Position numbers and translations under genes: made by a program. 64,000 nt of DNA. Origin: Synechococcus sp. BSA11S. GTDB lineage: Bacteria; Cyanobacteriota; Cyanobacteriia; PCC-6307; Cyanobiaceae. The stretch spans positions 1-64,000 of the forward strand of contig NZ_VNWP01000001.1 of the NCBI RefSeq assembly GCF_014224355.1. Reading direction: 5' to 3'. Shown piece by piece: positions 32,952 through 42,960 of the stretch; position 1 is the stretch's first letter, and each line of letters begins with the position of its first letter. Below the pieces are notes generated by a model, which was given only the letters and a program-made list of their open reading frames with translations, ran no database searches and was not told the DNA's origin.

Positions 32952-33593
32952 GTGTCCTCTCCCCTGGACCTCGATCACGGCGGCCCCGGCGGCCGCAGCG
33001 GCAGCATCCACCGCGTCACGGGTGAAACCGACGTGCGGGTGCGGCTGGGTCTCGATGGCCGCGGCCGCTGCCAGGTGAGCACCGGCGTTCCCTTCCTCGA
33101 TCACATGCTCCATCAGCTCGCCAGCCATGGCCTGCTGGACCTGGAGATCAGCGCCGAGGGCGACACCCACATCGACGACCACCACACCAACGAGGACGTG
33201 GGCATCGCCGTGGGCCAGGCCCTGGCCAAGGCCCTGGGGAGCCGCAAGGGCATCCAGCGCTTCGGCCATTTTGTGGCACCCCTGGATGAGGCGCTGGTGC
33301 AGGTGGCGCTCGACTGCTCCGGCCGCCCCCACCTCAGCTGCGATCTCGCCATCCCGGCGCAGAAGATCGGCAGCTACGACACCGAGCTGGTGAAGGAGTT
33401 CTTCGTGGCGGTGGTGAACAACAGCGGCCTCACGCTGCACATCCGCCAGCTGGCGGGGGCCAACTCCCACCACATCGTGGAGGCCTGCTTCAAGGCCTTC
33501 GCCCGGGCCCTGCGCATGGCCACCGAGATCGACCCGCGCCGCGCCGGCGAGGTGCCCAGCAGCAAGGGCGTACTGGAGCGGGCCGGCGCCTGA
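32952..33593 (+). CDS. hisB: Imidazoleglycerol-phosphate dehydratase
   Basis: The protein has 213 residues from GTG 32952; ATG 32922 is in frame but overlaps the divergent gene's start. Both metal motifs are seen: [13 protein letters not shown] and [29 protein letters not shown] and [18 protein letters not shown] complete the family. It catalyses the sixth step of histidine synthesis. It is a monofunctional enzyme, as usual in cyanobacteria. Confidence 0.95.
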   Translation: MSSPLDLDHGGPGGRSGSIHRVTGETDVRVRLGLDGRGRCQVSTGVPFLDHMLHQLASHGLLDLEISAEGDTHIDDHHTNEDVGIAVGQALAKALGSRKGIQRFGHFVAPLDEALVQVALDCSGRPHLSCDLAIPAQKIGSYDTELVKEFFVAVVNNSGLTLHIRQLAGANSHHIVEACFKAFARALRMATEIDPRRAGEVPSSKGVLERAGA

Positions 33594-33772
33594 GCCGTTG
33601 CTCAGCCAGCCTGCTGTGGCGACCGGCTTCATCGCGTGGCGTTTGAAGGTTTCGCGGCCCAGCACCTGCCCCTGGAGGGGACGCGCTGCTCTCCTGCAGG
33701 GCTGTTCAGCGGTGCATCCACGCTGTCACACTCCGTTACGTGATGATGGAGGGATCCCCGCGCGAATGAGCG

Positions 33773-35314
33773 ATGACCATCGCCCCCAGTCGACCCGAGC
33801 CCGGCAACCCCGCGGCCGCTGCCGCCGCGCCGGCCCAGGCCCCCGGTTACGACCGCGGCGACTGGGCCAGCGCCTTCCGCAATGTGGGCACGGAACTCAC
33901 GGCCGTGCCGCTGGCCACGTCCAGCGGCACCATCCCGAGCGAGCTGAGCGGCAGCCTGTACCGCAATGGGCCCGGGCGGCTGGAGCGTGGCGGACGCTGG
34001 GTGCACCATCCCTTTGATGGCGACGGCATGATCACCGCCGTGCGCTTCGCGGGCGGTGAGGCCCACCTCTCCAACCGCTTCGTGCGGACCGAGGGCTGGC
34101 TGGCGGAGGAGGAGGCCGGCAAGGTGCTCTACAGGGGGGTGTTCGGCAGCCAGAAGCCTGGGGGGCCATTGGCCAACGCCTTCGACCTGCGCCTGAAGAA
34201 CATCGCCAACACCCACGTGGTGCGGCTGGGAGAGAAGCTGCTGGCCCTCTGGGAGGCCAGCTCCCCCCACAGCCTCGATCCCACCACGCTCGAAACGGAG
34301 GGGGTCGAGCTCCTCGGGGGCGTGCTGGCCGATGGTGAGGCCTTCAGTGCCCATCCCCGCTTCGATCCCGGCCACCACGGCCAGCAGCGCATGGTCACCT
34401 TCGGGGTCAAGGCAGGCCCGCGCAGCACCATCCGCCTGATGGAGTTCGACGCCGGCCCCGATGCGGCTGCAGGGGACCTGGTGGCGGATCAGAAGCGCAG
34501 CTTCAACGGCTTCGCCTTCCTGCATGACTTCGCCATCACCCCGAACTGGGCGGTGTTCCTGCAGAACGCCATGAACTTCAACCCGTTGGGGTTCGTGCTC
34601 GGCTGGAAGGGGGCTGCCCAGTGCCTGAGCTCAAAGCCTGGCGAAAGTGGCCAGTTCTGGCTGATCCCTCGCTCTGGCGAGGGGGAGCCTCTGCAGGTGG
34701 GTGCTCCCGAAGGCTTCGTCTTCCACCACCTCAATGCCTTCGAGGATCCCGGCGCCGGCGTGGCCGGCCAGTTGGTGGTGGATTCGATTTTCTACGACGA
34801 TTTCCCCTCGATCGGTCCTGACGTTGATTTCCGCGCCGTCGATTTCGACACCCTGCCCATCGGCCAGCTCAAGCGTTGCCGCATCGACCTGACCAGCGGT
34901 GAGGTGAGCACGGAGCTGCTGGAGGAGCGCTGCTGTGAATTCGCCATGGTCAACCCCCAGCGGGTGGGCCTGGAGGCCCGTTACGCCTGGATGGCTGTCA
35001 CGGAGCAGGAGCGGGGCAATGCCCCCCTGCAGGCGATCGAGAAGCTCGATCTGATCAGCGGGGAGCGCCGGATCTGGAGCGCCGCTCCCCGGGGCTTCGT
35101 GAGCGAACCCGTGATGGTGCCGCGCCCCCGGCCCGAGGCCGCGAGCGAGCAACCCGCCGAAGACGATGGCTGGATCCTCTGTGTGGTCTGGAACGGGGCG
35201 CGTTGCGCCAGCGACCTGGTGATCCTCAACGCCGCCGATCTCTCCGAGCAGGCGGTGCTGCCCATGCCCCTCGCCCTGCCCCACGGCCTGCACGGCAGCT
35301 GGACGGGCGCCTGA
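33773..35314 (+). CDS. Carotenoid cleavage oxygenase, RPE65 family
   Basis: The protein has 513 residues. GSLYRNGPGRLERGGRWVHH and FDGDGMITAVRF open the beta-propeller; iron-binding His are in HHGQQRMVTFG-type, FLHDFAITPNWAVF, FHHLNAFED and LPHGLHGSW segments. It cleaves carotenoids or apocarotenoids, possibly giving retinal. There is no signal peptide. The 180 bases upstream contain no recognised site. Confidence 0.9.
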   Translation: MTIAPSRPEPGNPAAAAAAPAQAPGYDRGDWASAFRNVGTELTAVPLATSSGTIPSELSGSLYRNGPGRLERGGRWVHHPFDGDGMITAVRFAGGEAHLSNRFVRTEGWLAEEEAGKVLYRGVFGSQKPGGPLANAFDLRLKNIANTHVVRLGEKLLALWEASSPHSLDPTTLETEGVELLGGVLADGEAFSAHPRFDPGHHGQQRMVTFGVKAGPRSTIRLMEFDAGPDAAAGDLVADQKRSFNGFAFLHDFAITPNWAVFLQNAMNFNPLGFVLGWKGAAQCLSSKPGESGQFWLIPRSGEGEPLQVGAPEGFVFHHLNAFEDPGAGVAGQLVVDSIFYDDFPSIGPDVDFRAVDFDTLPIGQLKRCRIDLTSGEVSTELLEERCCEFAMVNPQRVGLEARYAWMAVTEQERGNAPLQAIEKLDLISGERRIWSAAPRGFVSEPVMVPRPRPEAASEQPAEDDGWILCVVWNGARCASDLVILNAADLSEQAVLPMPLALPHGLHGSWTGA

Positions 35315-35793
35315 TGAGACTGTTTTCCGGATTGAACAAGTTTCTGACGCTGGTGGCAGCGCAGCTTTTGCTCTGGGTGTTCCTGCTGGGCCACCCGGTC
35401 GCCGCCTGGGCATCCCTGCTCCATTTCAGCGGCGTGCCACCCGCGGATCTGGGCCTGCACGATGGGCTGCTGCGTCCCTGCGTCAGCCCCGCCCACTGCG
35501 CCCGCCAGGACTGGCCGCTGGCCGATCCAAAAGCTGCCCTTCGGCAGCTGGCGCTGGAGCTGGAGGCCATTCCAGGCACGGAGATCGAAGCCAGGTCCGG
35601 CTCCCCCGAGCTCAGCTACCTCCATGCCACCGCCGAGAGTCAGCTGTTCGGCTTTGCCGACGATCTGGAACTGGCCGTGGATCCCTCCGGGTCCAGCCTC
35701 CAGGCCCGCTCGGAATCCCGCCTGGGCGATTCCGACCTTGGCGTCAATGCCCGCCGGCTGGACCACCTGCGCTCCAGCCTCAATCCTGGCTGA
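35314..35793 (+). CDS. DUF1499 protein
   Basis: The protein has 159 residues, starting in the stop of the previous gene (TGATG). A membrane or signal helix (FLTLVAAQLLLWVFLLG) is followed by DUF1499: LRPCVSPAHCARQDWPLADP, LSYLHATAESQLFGFADDLE and VQARSESRLGDSDLGVNARR-like text. DUF1499 proteins are often membrane-linked lipid or envelope proteins of unknown activity. Confidence 0.85.
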   Translation: MRLFSGLNKFLTLVAAQLLLWVFLLGHPVAAWASLLHFSGVPPADLGLHDGLLRPCVSPAHCARQDWPLADPKAALRQLALELEAIPGTEIEARSGSPELSYLHATAESQLFGFADDLELAVDPSGSSLQARSESRLGDSDLGVNARRLDHLRSSLNPG

Positions 35794-35845
35794 GCTTCAG
35801 CTCAGCTCAGCTCTGAACATCGCTGCCGCCTGATGGGGGGGCTGG

Positions 35846-37036
35846 CTACTCGGGCGGCGACGGCGGCGCCACGGGTGCTGTTCCCGCACCTGCCGATCCC
35901 GCGGGCTGTGGGGTTACGGGTGTTGGTGGATCAGGAGGGGGGGGTGCTTGCTGTGTTCTGGGCAGTGGCAACACACCTTCGGGGGGTTCGGGATTGGGGG
36001 CGGTTTCCGGTCCCACCACCTCCACCGCCGAGCGCTCCACCAGCAGGCGAAAGCGCAGCCCCTGGCGTTCGTTGATCAGTTTCTGCACCTCCGCCACCTG
36101 CTTCGGGCTGGGCACATCCGGCCGGTTGGCCCGCACCACCACCCGGATCAGGGGGGGATTCTGGTCCCAGTCGATGGTCATCCCATCGAGCTGGGCCTCC
36201 TGGCCCAGGGTCACGGTCTCGCGCACCAGCAGGTTCTGGATCGTGTCCTGCAACTGTCGTTGCAGTGTCTGCTGCCGGCCCCGCTGGACCAGATCGAGGA
36301 AGCTGCTGGTCAGGGGAACCACCAGCACCGCCGTCAGGGAGAGGCTGATCAGGCTGAGCCGGCTGCGGCGCATGTGGTGCCGTAGCCCCGGCCCGGATTT
36401 GGCCAGCACCACCAAGCAACCGCTCAGGATGCCCAGCAGGTTGGTGAGGTAGAGCAGGCCGGCTCCCAGGGCCAGGCTCCACTGGTTGGCCGAGAGCAGA
36501 AGACCCATCACGCATACCGGCGGCACCAGTGCCACGGCAATGGCCGTTCCGGCGAGCGACGAGACCGCCTCGCTGCGCAGCTTGGCGTAGGCGGCGATCC
36601 CACCGGCCACCAGGGCGATGCCCAGGTCGAGCAGATTGGGGCTGGTGCGCGAGAGCACCTCGTTGCCGAAATCCGGCAGGCCAGCCAGCTTGCCCAGCAA
36701 CAACGACAGGCTGACCGTGATCAAGGCCCCCACCAACAGGGTCCCCAGCCCCTGCACCACCATCGGCAGGCGCCCCCGCAGGATGCCGAAGGAGGTGGCC
36801 CGCAGCGGCGTGATCCACGGAGCGATGATCATCGCCCCGATCACCACGGCGGCACTGTTGGCCAGCAGGCCGAGGCTGGAGATCAGGGCGGAGCCCAGGG
36901 TGAGCACGATGAACACCTGATCCAGCCGGGCGTCCTCGCGGAACTCCATCAGCAGACGTCGCATGCGCTGACGCGGCACGGCGCGTGCCTCCCTGCGCAA
37001 GGAAGGGCTGGTCAGAGGCCAGCGCTCTGGTGTCAT
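35846..37036 (-). CDS. DUF389 membrane protein
   Basis: The protein has 396 residues from ATG 37036. SSLGLLANSAAVVIGAMIIA with PWITPLRATSFGIL is the DUF389 core; about six membrane helices are seen, followed by a periplasmic or cytosolic domain (LVRETVTLGQEAQLDGMTID) and a Pro-rich tail. Function unclear. It is located beside two mechanosensitive channels and a SulP transporter. Confidence 0.9.
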   Translation of the reverse strand: MTPERWPLTSPSLRREARAVPRQRMRRLLMEFREDARLDQVFIVLTLGSALISSLGLLANSAAVVIGAMIIAPWITPLRATSFGILRGRLPMVVQGLGTLLVGALITVSLSLLLGKLAGLPDFGNEVLSRTSPNLLDLGIALVAGGIAAYAKLRSEAVSSLAGTAIAVALVPPVCVMGLLLSANQWSLALGAGLLYLTNLLGILSGCLVVLAKSGPGLRHHMRRSRLSLISLSLTAVLVVPLTSSFLDLVQRGRQQTLQRQLQDTIQNLLVRETVTLGQEAQLDGMTIDWDQNPPLIRVVVRANRPDVPSPKQVAEVQKLINERQGLRFRLLVERSAVEVVGPETAPNPEPPEGVLPLPRTQQAPPPPDPPTPVTPQPAGSAGAGTAPVAPPSPPE

Positions 37037-37268
37037 GGGCCCCAGGTTCGGCGGCACGGAGCGATCAGTCCCGGATGGGAATGGGGCGGTGCGATGGCGG
37101 CGAGCCGATCAGGGGCGGCAACTGTAAGCGGTCAATCGGTCCAGAACGGTTGCTTCTTGCCCCGGGGAGCCGCGCCCGTCTGAGCAGGGGCGAGGCTGGA
37201 GGTTCGGCTCCGTGAGGGGCGTGAGCCGTCAGGGCGCTGAGAGGCGTTCCCCGATTCATGGGGCTGCC

Positions 37269-38951
37269 ATGATCCTTGGCTTTATGGGCACAATGGCCAT
37301 GGGGCATGCCAGGCCCCGTCACCGGGTGGTGACCCTGCTGCTGGGTGTGCTGCTGGGCCTTGGTTTCGTCTTCACGCCGGCGATCGCCTCGCCAGCCCAG
37401 CTCCCCACGCCCGAGAGCGTTCCGCAGTACTGCGCCAATCCCTCGGCGTGGATCCGTCTGGACGGCAAGAACGTGCTGGAGATTCGCTCGGCCCCCGGAG
37501 CCCAGCAGGTCACGGCCTTCGCCGCCCGCGGCAGCAGGACCCTGGCGCAATGGGCCTCCGACTTCACTGTTCAGCCCGAGCAGATCGTGCTGAAGGAGGA
37601 TCCTCCCTACACGTTGATCGGTGTCAAGCGTGGATCCACATTCGCCGCCTCGATGGCGGTGGATGATCGCGGCAGTGCCTGCTTCGGGCTCAAGCGCCAG
37701 GAGCTGGCAACGCGCTATCGCGACAGCCTGCGCCAGGCTGTGTCCGATTACCGCCGGAGCCACACCCAGGACTACTGGTTGCGGGGCACGGCCCTGGCCC
37801 TGCTGGTGCTTGGGGTCTACGTGCTCTGGGTGCACCTGCAGACGCTGTTGCGTGGGCGCATCCAGGGCTGGATCGATGAGCAGGAATCGGGGTCGTTCCT
37901 GCTGGTGCAACGACGCAGTGGCCAGCTGCTGGATCCAGCTCAGATCCGCTCGGTGCTGCAGGCGCTGCTGCGGCTGATCCACTGGGGGCTGTTGCTGCTG
38001 GTCAGCTACCTGCTGATCCCCCTGTTGCTGGGATTCTTCCCGCCCACCCAGGGAATCGCCGAAGGGTTGCGCGGCCAGATTCTGGCGCTGGTGGGCAACC
38101 TGCTGGCCGGGGTCCTGGCCACCATCCCGAATCTGTTCTCGATCCTGGTGATCATCGTGATCGCCACGGCGGTCGGACGGTGCAGCAACGCCTGGTTCAA
38201 GGCCCTCGATCGCGGGCGGGTTCGTATTCCTGGGTTCTACCAGGAGTGGGCCATGCCCACGGCGCGCCTGGCCACGATCCTGATCGTCCTGGCCAGTGTG
38301 GTGCTGGCCTACCCCTACATTCCGGGCTCCAGCAGCAAGGCCTTCCAGGGGGCCGGCCTGCTGCTGGGTGCACTGGCGGCTCTCGGCTCCAGTGCCATCG
38401 CCACCAACATCATCAGCGGGATGATGCTGATCTACACCCGGGCCTTTCGCAAGGGAGACCGGGTGGAGATCAACGGCACCATCGGTGTGGTGCAGGACCG
38501 AGCCCTGCTGGTGACTCTGATCAAGACACCCCGCAACGAACTCGTGAGCATTCCCAATGCCACGGTGATCTCGGCCTCCATTCTCAACTTCAGCTTCTCC
38601 CGCCGGGAGATCTCCAGGCCCGTGGCCATTGCCACCACCGTCACCATCGGCTACGACGTGCCCTGGCGACGGGTTCATGAGCTGATGCTCGCCGCCGCCG
38701 ACAGCGTCGAGGGCATCACCGACGAGGTCAGTCCCTCTGTGTTCCAGACCTCCCTCAACGATTTCCACATCAGTTATGAGCTGAATGCTTTCGTCAGGGA
38801 TGTGGACAGCTATCGCCAGACCCTCTCGGATCTATTGGCGGCCCTGCAGGATCAGTTCGCAGCGGCGCAGGTGGAGATTCTCTCGCCGGGATATCACGCG
38901 ATCCGCAGTGGTCGGGCCAGCACGGTGCCCCCCACCTACGGCACTCCCTGA
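37269..38951 (+). CDS. MscS-family mechanosensitive channel
   Basis: The protein has 560 residues from ATG 37269. It has a signal peptide, a periplasmic domain with two Cys, then four to five membrane spans and the MscS core (LLGALAALGSSAIATNIISG, then RKGDRVEINGTIGVVQDRAL and IPNATVISASILNFS). It releases solutes on osmotic shock. It converges on the next channel gene with a 16-base overlap. Confidence 0.9.
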   Translation: MILGFMGTMAMGHARPRHRVVTLLLGVLLGLGFVFTPAIASPAQLPTPESVPQYCANPSAWIRLDGKNVLEIRSAPGAQQVTAFAARGSRTLAQWASDFTVQPEQIVLKEDPPYTLIGVKRGSTFAASMAVDDRGSACFGLKRQELATRYRDSLRQAVSDYRRSHTQDYWLRGTALALLVLGVYVLWVHLQTLLRGRIQGWIDEQESGSFLLVQRRSGQLLDPAQIRSVLQALLRLIHWGLLLLVSYLLIPLLLGFFPPTQGIAEGLRGQILALVGNLLAGVLATIPNLFSILVIIVIATAVGRCSNAWFKALDRGRVRIPGFYQEWAMPTARLATILIVLASVVLAYPYIPGSSSKAFQGAGLLLGALAALGSSAIATNIISGMMLIYTRAFRKGDRVEINGTIGVVQDRALLVTLIKTPRNELVSIPNATVISASILNFSFSRREISRPVAIATTVTIGYDVPWRRVHELMLAAADSVEGITDEVSPSVFQTSLNDFHISYELNAFVRDVDSYRQTLSDLLAALQDQFAAAQVEILSPGYHAIRSGRASTVPPTYGTP

Positions 38952-40582
38952 TCCGGTGGCGCCACCGGGGATTCACCGGCGCGGCCGGCCAGCAGGGCCT
39001 GGAGCCCCGCACTGAGCTCAGGCGGCAGGGCAAGTTGCAGACTCTCGCCGCCCAGATGCAGATCCCGCTGGGGGAAGGGGATCGTGATCTCTCGGCGGCG
39101 GAGAAGGGCTTCGATCCGGTAGTTGAGATCGCTGATGATCTCGTACTGGCGCATGGGTTGGTTGATCCAGACCAGCAGGGAGAAGTCGAGGGAGCTGTCG
39201 CCGAAACCGGTGAAGAACACACTTGGTTTGGGCTCCTGGAGAATGCCGGAATAGCCTTTGCACGCTTCCACCAGCGCATTACGCACCGCGTTGCAATCTG
39301 AGCCGTAGGCCACCCCCACGGGCAGGATCAGGCGGGAGGTGGGACTGCCATGGCTCCAGTTCACCACCTGGGATTCAAGGAATTCCGAGTTCGGCACGAT
39401 GATCGAGATCCGATCCAGGGTCACCACCTCGGTGCTGCGCAGGCTGATCTTCTGAACGGTGCCCTGAAGCTCACCGATCTCCACGAAATCGCCCACCTGA
39501 ATCGGCCGCTCGAAGATGATGATCAGGCCACTGATGAAATTCTTGGTGATTCCCTGCAGTCCAAGGCCCAGGGCAACGCCGAACACACTGGCGAACAGGG
39601 CCAGGGAGCTCAGGTCGAGCCCCCAGAGCTGCAGCAGCACCAGCGAGCCGATGAACAGCAGGGCGTATTGCAGCACGAAGGCGATCGCTTCCTGGTTGCC
39701 CTTGCCGATCCCGGTGTACTGAAGAACGCGGGTGCGCAGCATCCGTTGCAGCATTCCCAGCCCATTGGCCAGGGCCAGGAACAGGGTGATCAGCACGATC
39801 ACATCCAGCACCGAATAGCTGCGCTCCCCCAGGGGCAGGAAGGGGGACGCGAGGCTGTCGGAGAGGGCGCCCCGCAGCCGTTGCAAGCCCATCCGACTGA
39901 TCGGAAACAGGTCGGCCACGGTTCCGGCCACGCTGATCCAGAGCGCTGCCTGCAGCACTCGCAGCAGTCCCCTGAGCAGCAGGCCCGTGCCCCCGGGGTT
40001 CTCCTTCTTGTCGCTGTCGGGGCCAGGTTGTGGCCAGGCCTGCGTAAAGGCCCGCCGGAAGATGGTCCCCAGCAGGCGCTGCAGCAGGAAGGCCCCCAGC
40101 AGCAGCAGCAGCGAGCGCAACAGCATGCTGCGGATGTAGGTGGGCTTGCGCTGGAGCCGCGCTTGCTCGAGGGCCTCCTCCAGGCGACGGCGCCAGGCTT
40201 CCGCCTGCTCCTCCAGGCTCACCCCCTCCGGAGCGTCCAGGCGGGTCACAGTCAGCAGGGAGGTGCCGTTGAGGGTGATCACCGGCAGCTCGTTGCGTTC
40301 CACCACCTCAATCACGGCTGCCCTGGGGGTCTCGGCGGCGCGCTGGAGCAGCCCATTGGCCGCGTCAACCCTTTGCTCGGCGCTGAAGTCCTTCGACGTG
40401 CGCACCTGAAACAGGCCGTTCCCATCCACCTCCACCAGAGCGGAGGGAATCTCGGGCGCCTCCAGGGATGGGGCCGCGGCGGGCAGGGCCACCAGCAAGG
40501 CCACGATCAGCAGAGCGCGCCAGAACCATCCCCGCCGATCAGACCGGGCGTGGCTGCGCTGGCCCGCTGGCTTCGGGGTCAT
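38936..40582 (-). CDS. MscS-family mechanosensitive channel
   Basis: The protein has 548 residues from ATG 40582. There is a signal anchor, a periplasmic region, several spans, then LFASVFGVALGLGLQGITKN and FERPIQVGDFVEIGELQGTV with VPNSEFLESQVVNWS. Its start overlaps the end of the SulP gene (ATGA), so both are in one transcript. Confidence 0.9.
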   Translation of the reverse strand: MTPKPAGQRSHARSDRRGWFWRALLIVALLVALPAAAPSLEAPEIPSALVEVDGNGLFQVRTSKDFSAEQRVDAANGLLQRAAETPRAAVIEVVERNELPVITLNGTSLLTVTRLDAPEGVSLEEQAEAWRRRLEEALEQARLQRKPTYIRSMLLRSLLLLLGAFLLQRLLGTIFRRAFTQAWPQPGPDSDKKENPGGTGLLLRGLLRVLQAALWISVAGTVADLFPISRMGLQRLRGALSDSLASPFLPLGERSYSVLDVIVLITLFLALANGLGMLQRMLRTRVLQYTGIGKGNQEAIAFVLQYALLFIGSLVLLQLWGLDLSSLALFASVFGVALGLGLQGITKNFISGLIIIFERPIQVGDFVEIGELQGTVQKISLRSTEVVTLDRISIIVPNSEFLESQVVNWSHGSPTSRLILPVGVAYGSDCNAVRNALVEACKGYSGILQEPKPSVFFTGFGDSSLDFSLLVWINQPMRQYEIISDLNYRIEALLRRREITIPFPQRDLHLGGESLQLALPPELSAGLQALLAGRAGESPVAPPDQGVP

Positions 40583-42339
40583 GGGCCGATGTCCTCCCCA
40601 GATCTGGGCAACCTACCGAGATCTGAACGCTGCACCTGCTCCTCCGGGTTGCCGACCGGCCAAGGGTTGGCCCCCCGCTCCAGCCCCTCGGCGAGGTAGT
40701 GCTCCACCGCCCGCTCGATGTTGCGGTGCATCCGCTCCCTGCCCAGGCGCTCGCCCAGCTCCGAGCGGCGGATCACCTCCAGCACCGTGGGGTTCAGCCC
40801 CGCCAGCCACAGGGAGATCCCCTCCCGCTCCAGACGCCGCTCCGCCTCGATGATCGTCTTCAGGGCGGAGTACTCGATGTCGATCACAGCGCTGCCATCG
40901 AGCACCACCACCCGCGGGTGGTGCCGATCCACCTCGGCGCGCATCCTCAGGAGCACGCCATGGGCGTTCGCGAAGAACAGGCGCCCCTCGGCCCGGAGCA
41001 GCAGCAGCCCCGGCCAGGTTTCATCGTGGGGATGCCGGGCGGACAGTGGCCGGAACACATCGGTGCCACGCTTGCGGCCGATGGCATACACCGGAGGGTT
41101 CACCGCCTGCTGCACCAGCGCCAGCAGGGAGAGGATCACCGCCACGAGGATGCCCTGGAGGGTTCCAAGGACCACCACCCCCAGGAAAGCCACCAGCGCC
41201 CAGCGGAATTCGATGTCGCGGACACGGCGGATGGCCAGAAATTCGCCAGGGGCGATCAATTCGAACGAATAGACGATCACCACCACCGCCAGGGCCGCCA
41301 GGGGCATCAGCGCGATCCAGGGGGCGAGCAGCAGCAGCGTGGCGAGTGCGGCTCCTGCCGTGACCAGCTCCGCCATCTGACTGCGGGCACCGGCCTGGCG
41401 GTTCACCGCCGTCTGGGTGGTGCCGCCGCCTGCCGCCATCGCCCCGAAGAAGCCGCCGCCGATGTTGGCCAGCCCGAGAGCCAGCAGCTCCCGGTCGGGT
41501 TGCGGAGAAGGTTCATCGCTGGCGCGGAAGGCGCGCGCTGCGGCGATGCTTTCCGTGAAACTCATCATGGCGATGCCGGCCGCCCCTGGCCAGAGACCGC
41601 TGAGCAGATCCAGTCGCGGCAAACTCAGTCCAGGCAGCCCCCTGGGCACGGCGCCCACCAGCTCCACGCCGAAGCGATCGAGGCCCAGCAGGGCACAACC
41701 GGCGATCGCCATGGCCACCACCACCAGCGGCGCCGGCACCCACGGCAGCCCACGCTTCAGGCCGAAGAGCAGGCCGAACAGAGCGGCCGAGAGCAGCACC
41801 GTGGCCAGCGAAGCCTTGGGGATCCCAACCAGCAGCGCAGCGAGGTCGCGGAAGAAGCCTTCCTTCTCCCCATGCAGCCCCAGCAACTTGGGCAGCTGAT
41901 CCACCACGATCACCAGACCGATGCCTGACTTGAAGCCCACCAGCACCGATTCGGAGATGAAGTTGGCGATGAAACCGAGTCGCAGCAGGGCCGCGCCGCA
42001 GAGCATGGCGCCCACCAGCAGGGTCAGGGTGGTGCTGGCCGCCACCAGGGCGCTGGGATCATCCAACGGCGAGAGCCGGTTCAGCTCGCTGCCCACAAGG
42101 ATCGCCAGGGTGGTGGTGGTGCTCACGCTCAGGGGTCTGGAGCTGCCCAGCAGGGCGTACACCGCCATCGGCACCAGGGCTGTGTACAGACCCACCTGCA
42201 CAGGGAGGCCGGCGATGGTGGCGTAGGCCATCGCCTTGGGCAGCACCACCGCGGCGGCGGTCAGTCCGGCCGCCAGATCCTCCTGCCCCAGTCCTCGCCG
42301 GTAGCCGATGGGCAGAAGAGAGGCAGGAAACCGGGCCAT
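40579..42339 (-). CDS. SulP-family anion transporter with STAS domain
   Basis: The protein has 586 residues from ATG 42339. GLTAAAVVLPKAMAYATIAG and GLYTALVPMAVYALLGSSRP are SulP signatures; SESVLVGFKSGIGLVIVVDQ is also typical. From about 440 a STAS domain (HPRVVVLDGSAVIDIEYSAL) follows. The substrate may be sulfate or bicarbonate; the sequence does not decide. First gene of a pair with an MscS channel. Confidence 0.92.
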   Translation of the reverse strand: MARFPASLLPIGYRRGLGQEDLAAGLTAAAVVLPKAMAYATIAGLPVQVGLYTALVPMAVYALLGSSRPLSVSTTTTLAILVGSELNRLSPLDDPSALVAASTTLTLLVGAMLCGAALLRLGFIANFISESVLVGFKSGIGLVIVVDQLPKLLGLHGEKEGFFRDLAALLVGIPKASLATVLLSAALFGLLFGLKRGLPWVPAPLVVVAMAIAGCALLGLDRFGVELVGAVPRGLPGLSLPRLDLLSGLWPGAAGIAMMSFTESIAAARAFRASDEPSPQPDRELLALGLANIGGGFFGAMAAGGGTTQTAVNRQAGARSQMAELVTAGAALATLLLLAPWIALMPLAALAVVVIVYSFELIAPGEFLAIRRVRDIEFRWALVAFLGVVVLGTLQGILVAVILSLLALVQQAVNPPVYAIGRKRGTDVFRPLSARHPHDETWPGLLLLRAEGRLFFANAHGVLLRMRAEVDRHHPRVVVLDGSAVIDIEYSALKTIIEAERRLEREGISLWLAGLNPTVLEVIRRSELGERLGRERMHRNIERAVEHYLAEGLERGANPWPVGNPEEQVQRSDLGRLPRSGEDIGP

Positions 42340-42459
42340 GGCTGGAACTGGAGAAGTCGGACGATCGATCTGTGGTCAAAGGCAACGGCTTGCTGCCCGC
42401 TTTCAGTTCTGTTGTCAGGATGACAACAAAGCCCGCCGCTGACTGGGAGTTCTTCAGCC

Positions 42460-42960
42460 ATGCAACTCCACGTTCCATCTCCAGGACCCTTTGTCCCACT
42501 TGCCCTGGCCGCGGCCTCACTCCTGAGTTGGGCGGCAATTCCGGCACCGGCTCGCTCGGAGCTGCTCTACAAACTCGAGACGGAGTGCAGCCTGAAGAGT
42601 GGGCCGGCCCAGCCCTGCATCGTGGAGGCCACCAATGAAGAGGGAGCCACCCTCTACCGCCACACGATCGGCGAGAAGGAGGAGCTCATCAAAATCACCA
42701 GCACCCCCACCCGCATGAGTCTCTGGGATCCAGCCGGCAAGACGTGGACCTATCTGACCTCGGCGGGTGCCTTGTTCTCGACCAACACCATCTGCTTCAA
42801 CGGCCGAGATCTCTGCGTCGTCAATGCCAATTATCTCAACAGCGTTGTGGAGGAACGGCCCGAGGCCACCGAGGGGAGAGATCTGATTCGGGTCAAATTC
42901 GGAGCGGATGGCCGGGTCGACCTCAGCTGCTACGACGAGGCCTGTGAGGAGGTGAACTGA
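42460..42960 (+). CDS. Secreted hypothetical protein, 166 aa
   Basis: ATG 42460. Signal peptide (LALAAASLLSWAAIPAPARS). The mature domain has four Cys (ETECSLKSGPAQPCIVEATN; ICFNGRDLCVVNANYL) and ends LSCYDEACEEVN. It overlaps the next gene by TGATG. No function recognised. Confidence 0.65.
   Translation: MQLHVPSPGPFVPLALAAASLLSWAAIPAPARSELLYKLETECSLKSGPAQPCIVEATNEEGATLYRHTIGEKEELIKITSTPTRMSLWDPAGKTWTYLTSAGALFSTNTICFNGRDLCVVNANYLNSVVEERPEATEGRDLIRVKFGADGRVDLSCYDEACEEVN

Noticed and set aside
37065-38768. 567-residue open frame opposite the first MscS channel
   Set aside because: Composition is Gln/His/Gly-rich shadow sequence; the plus strand shows clear membrane spans and MscS motifs.
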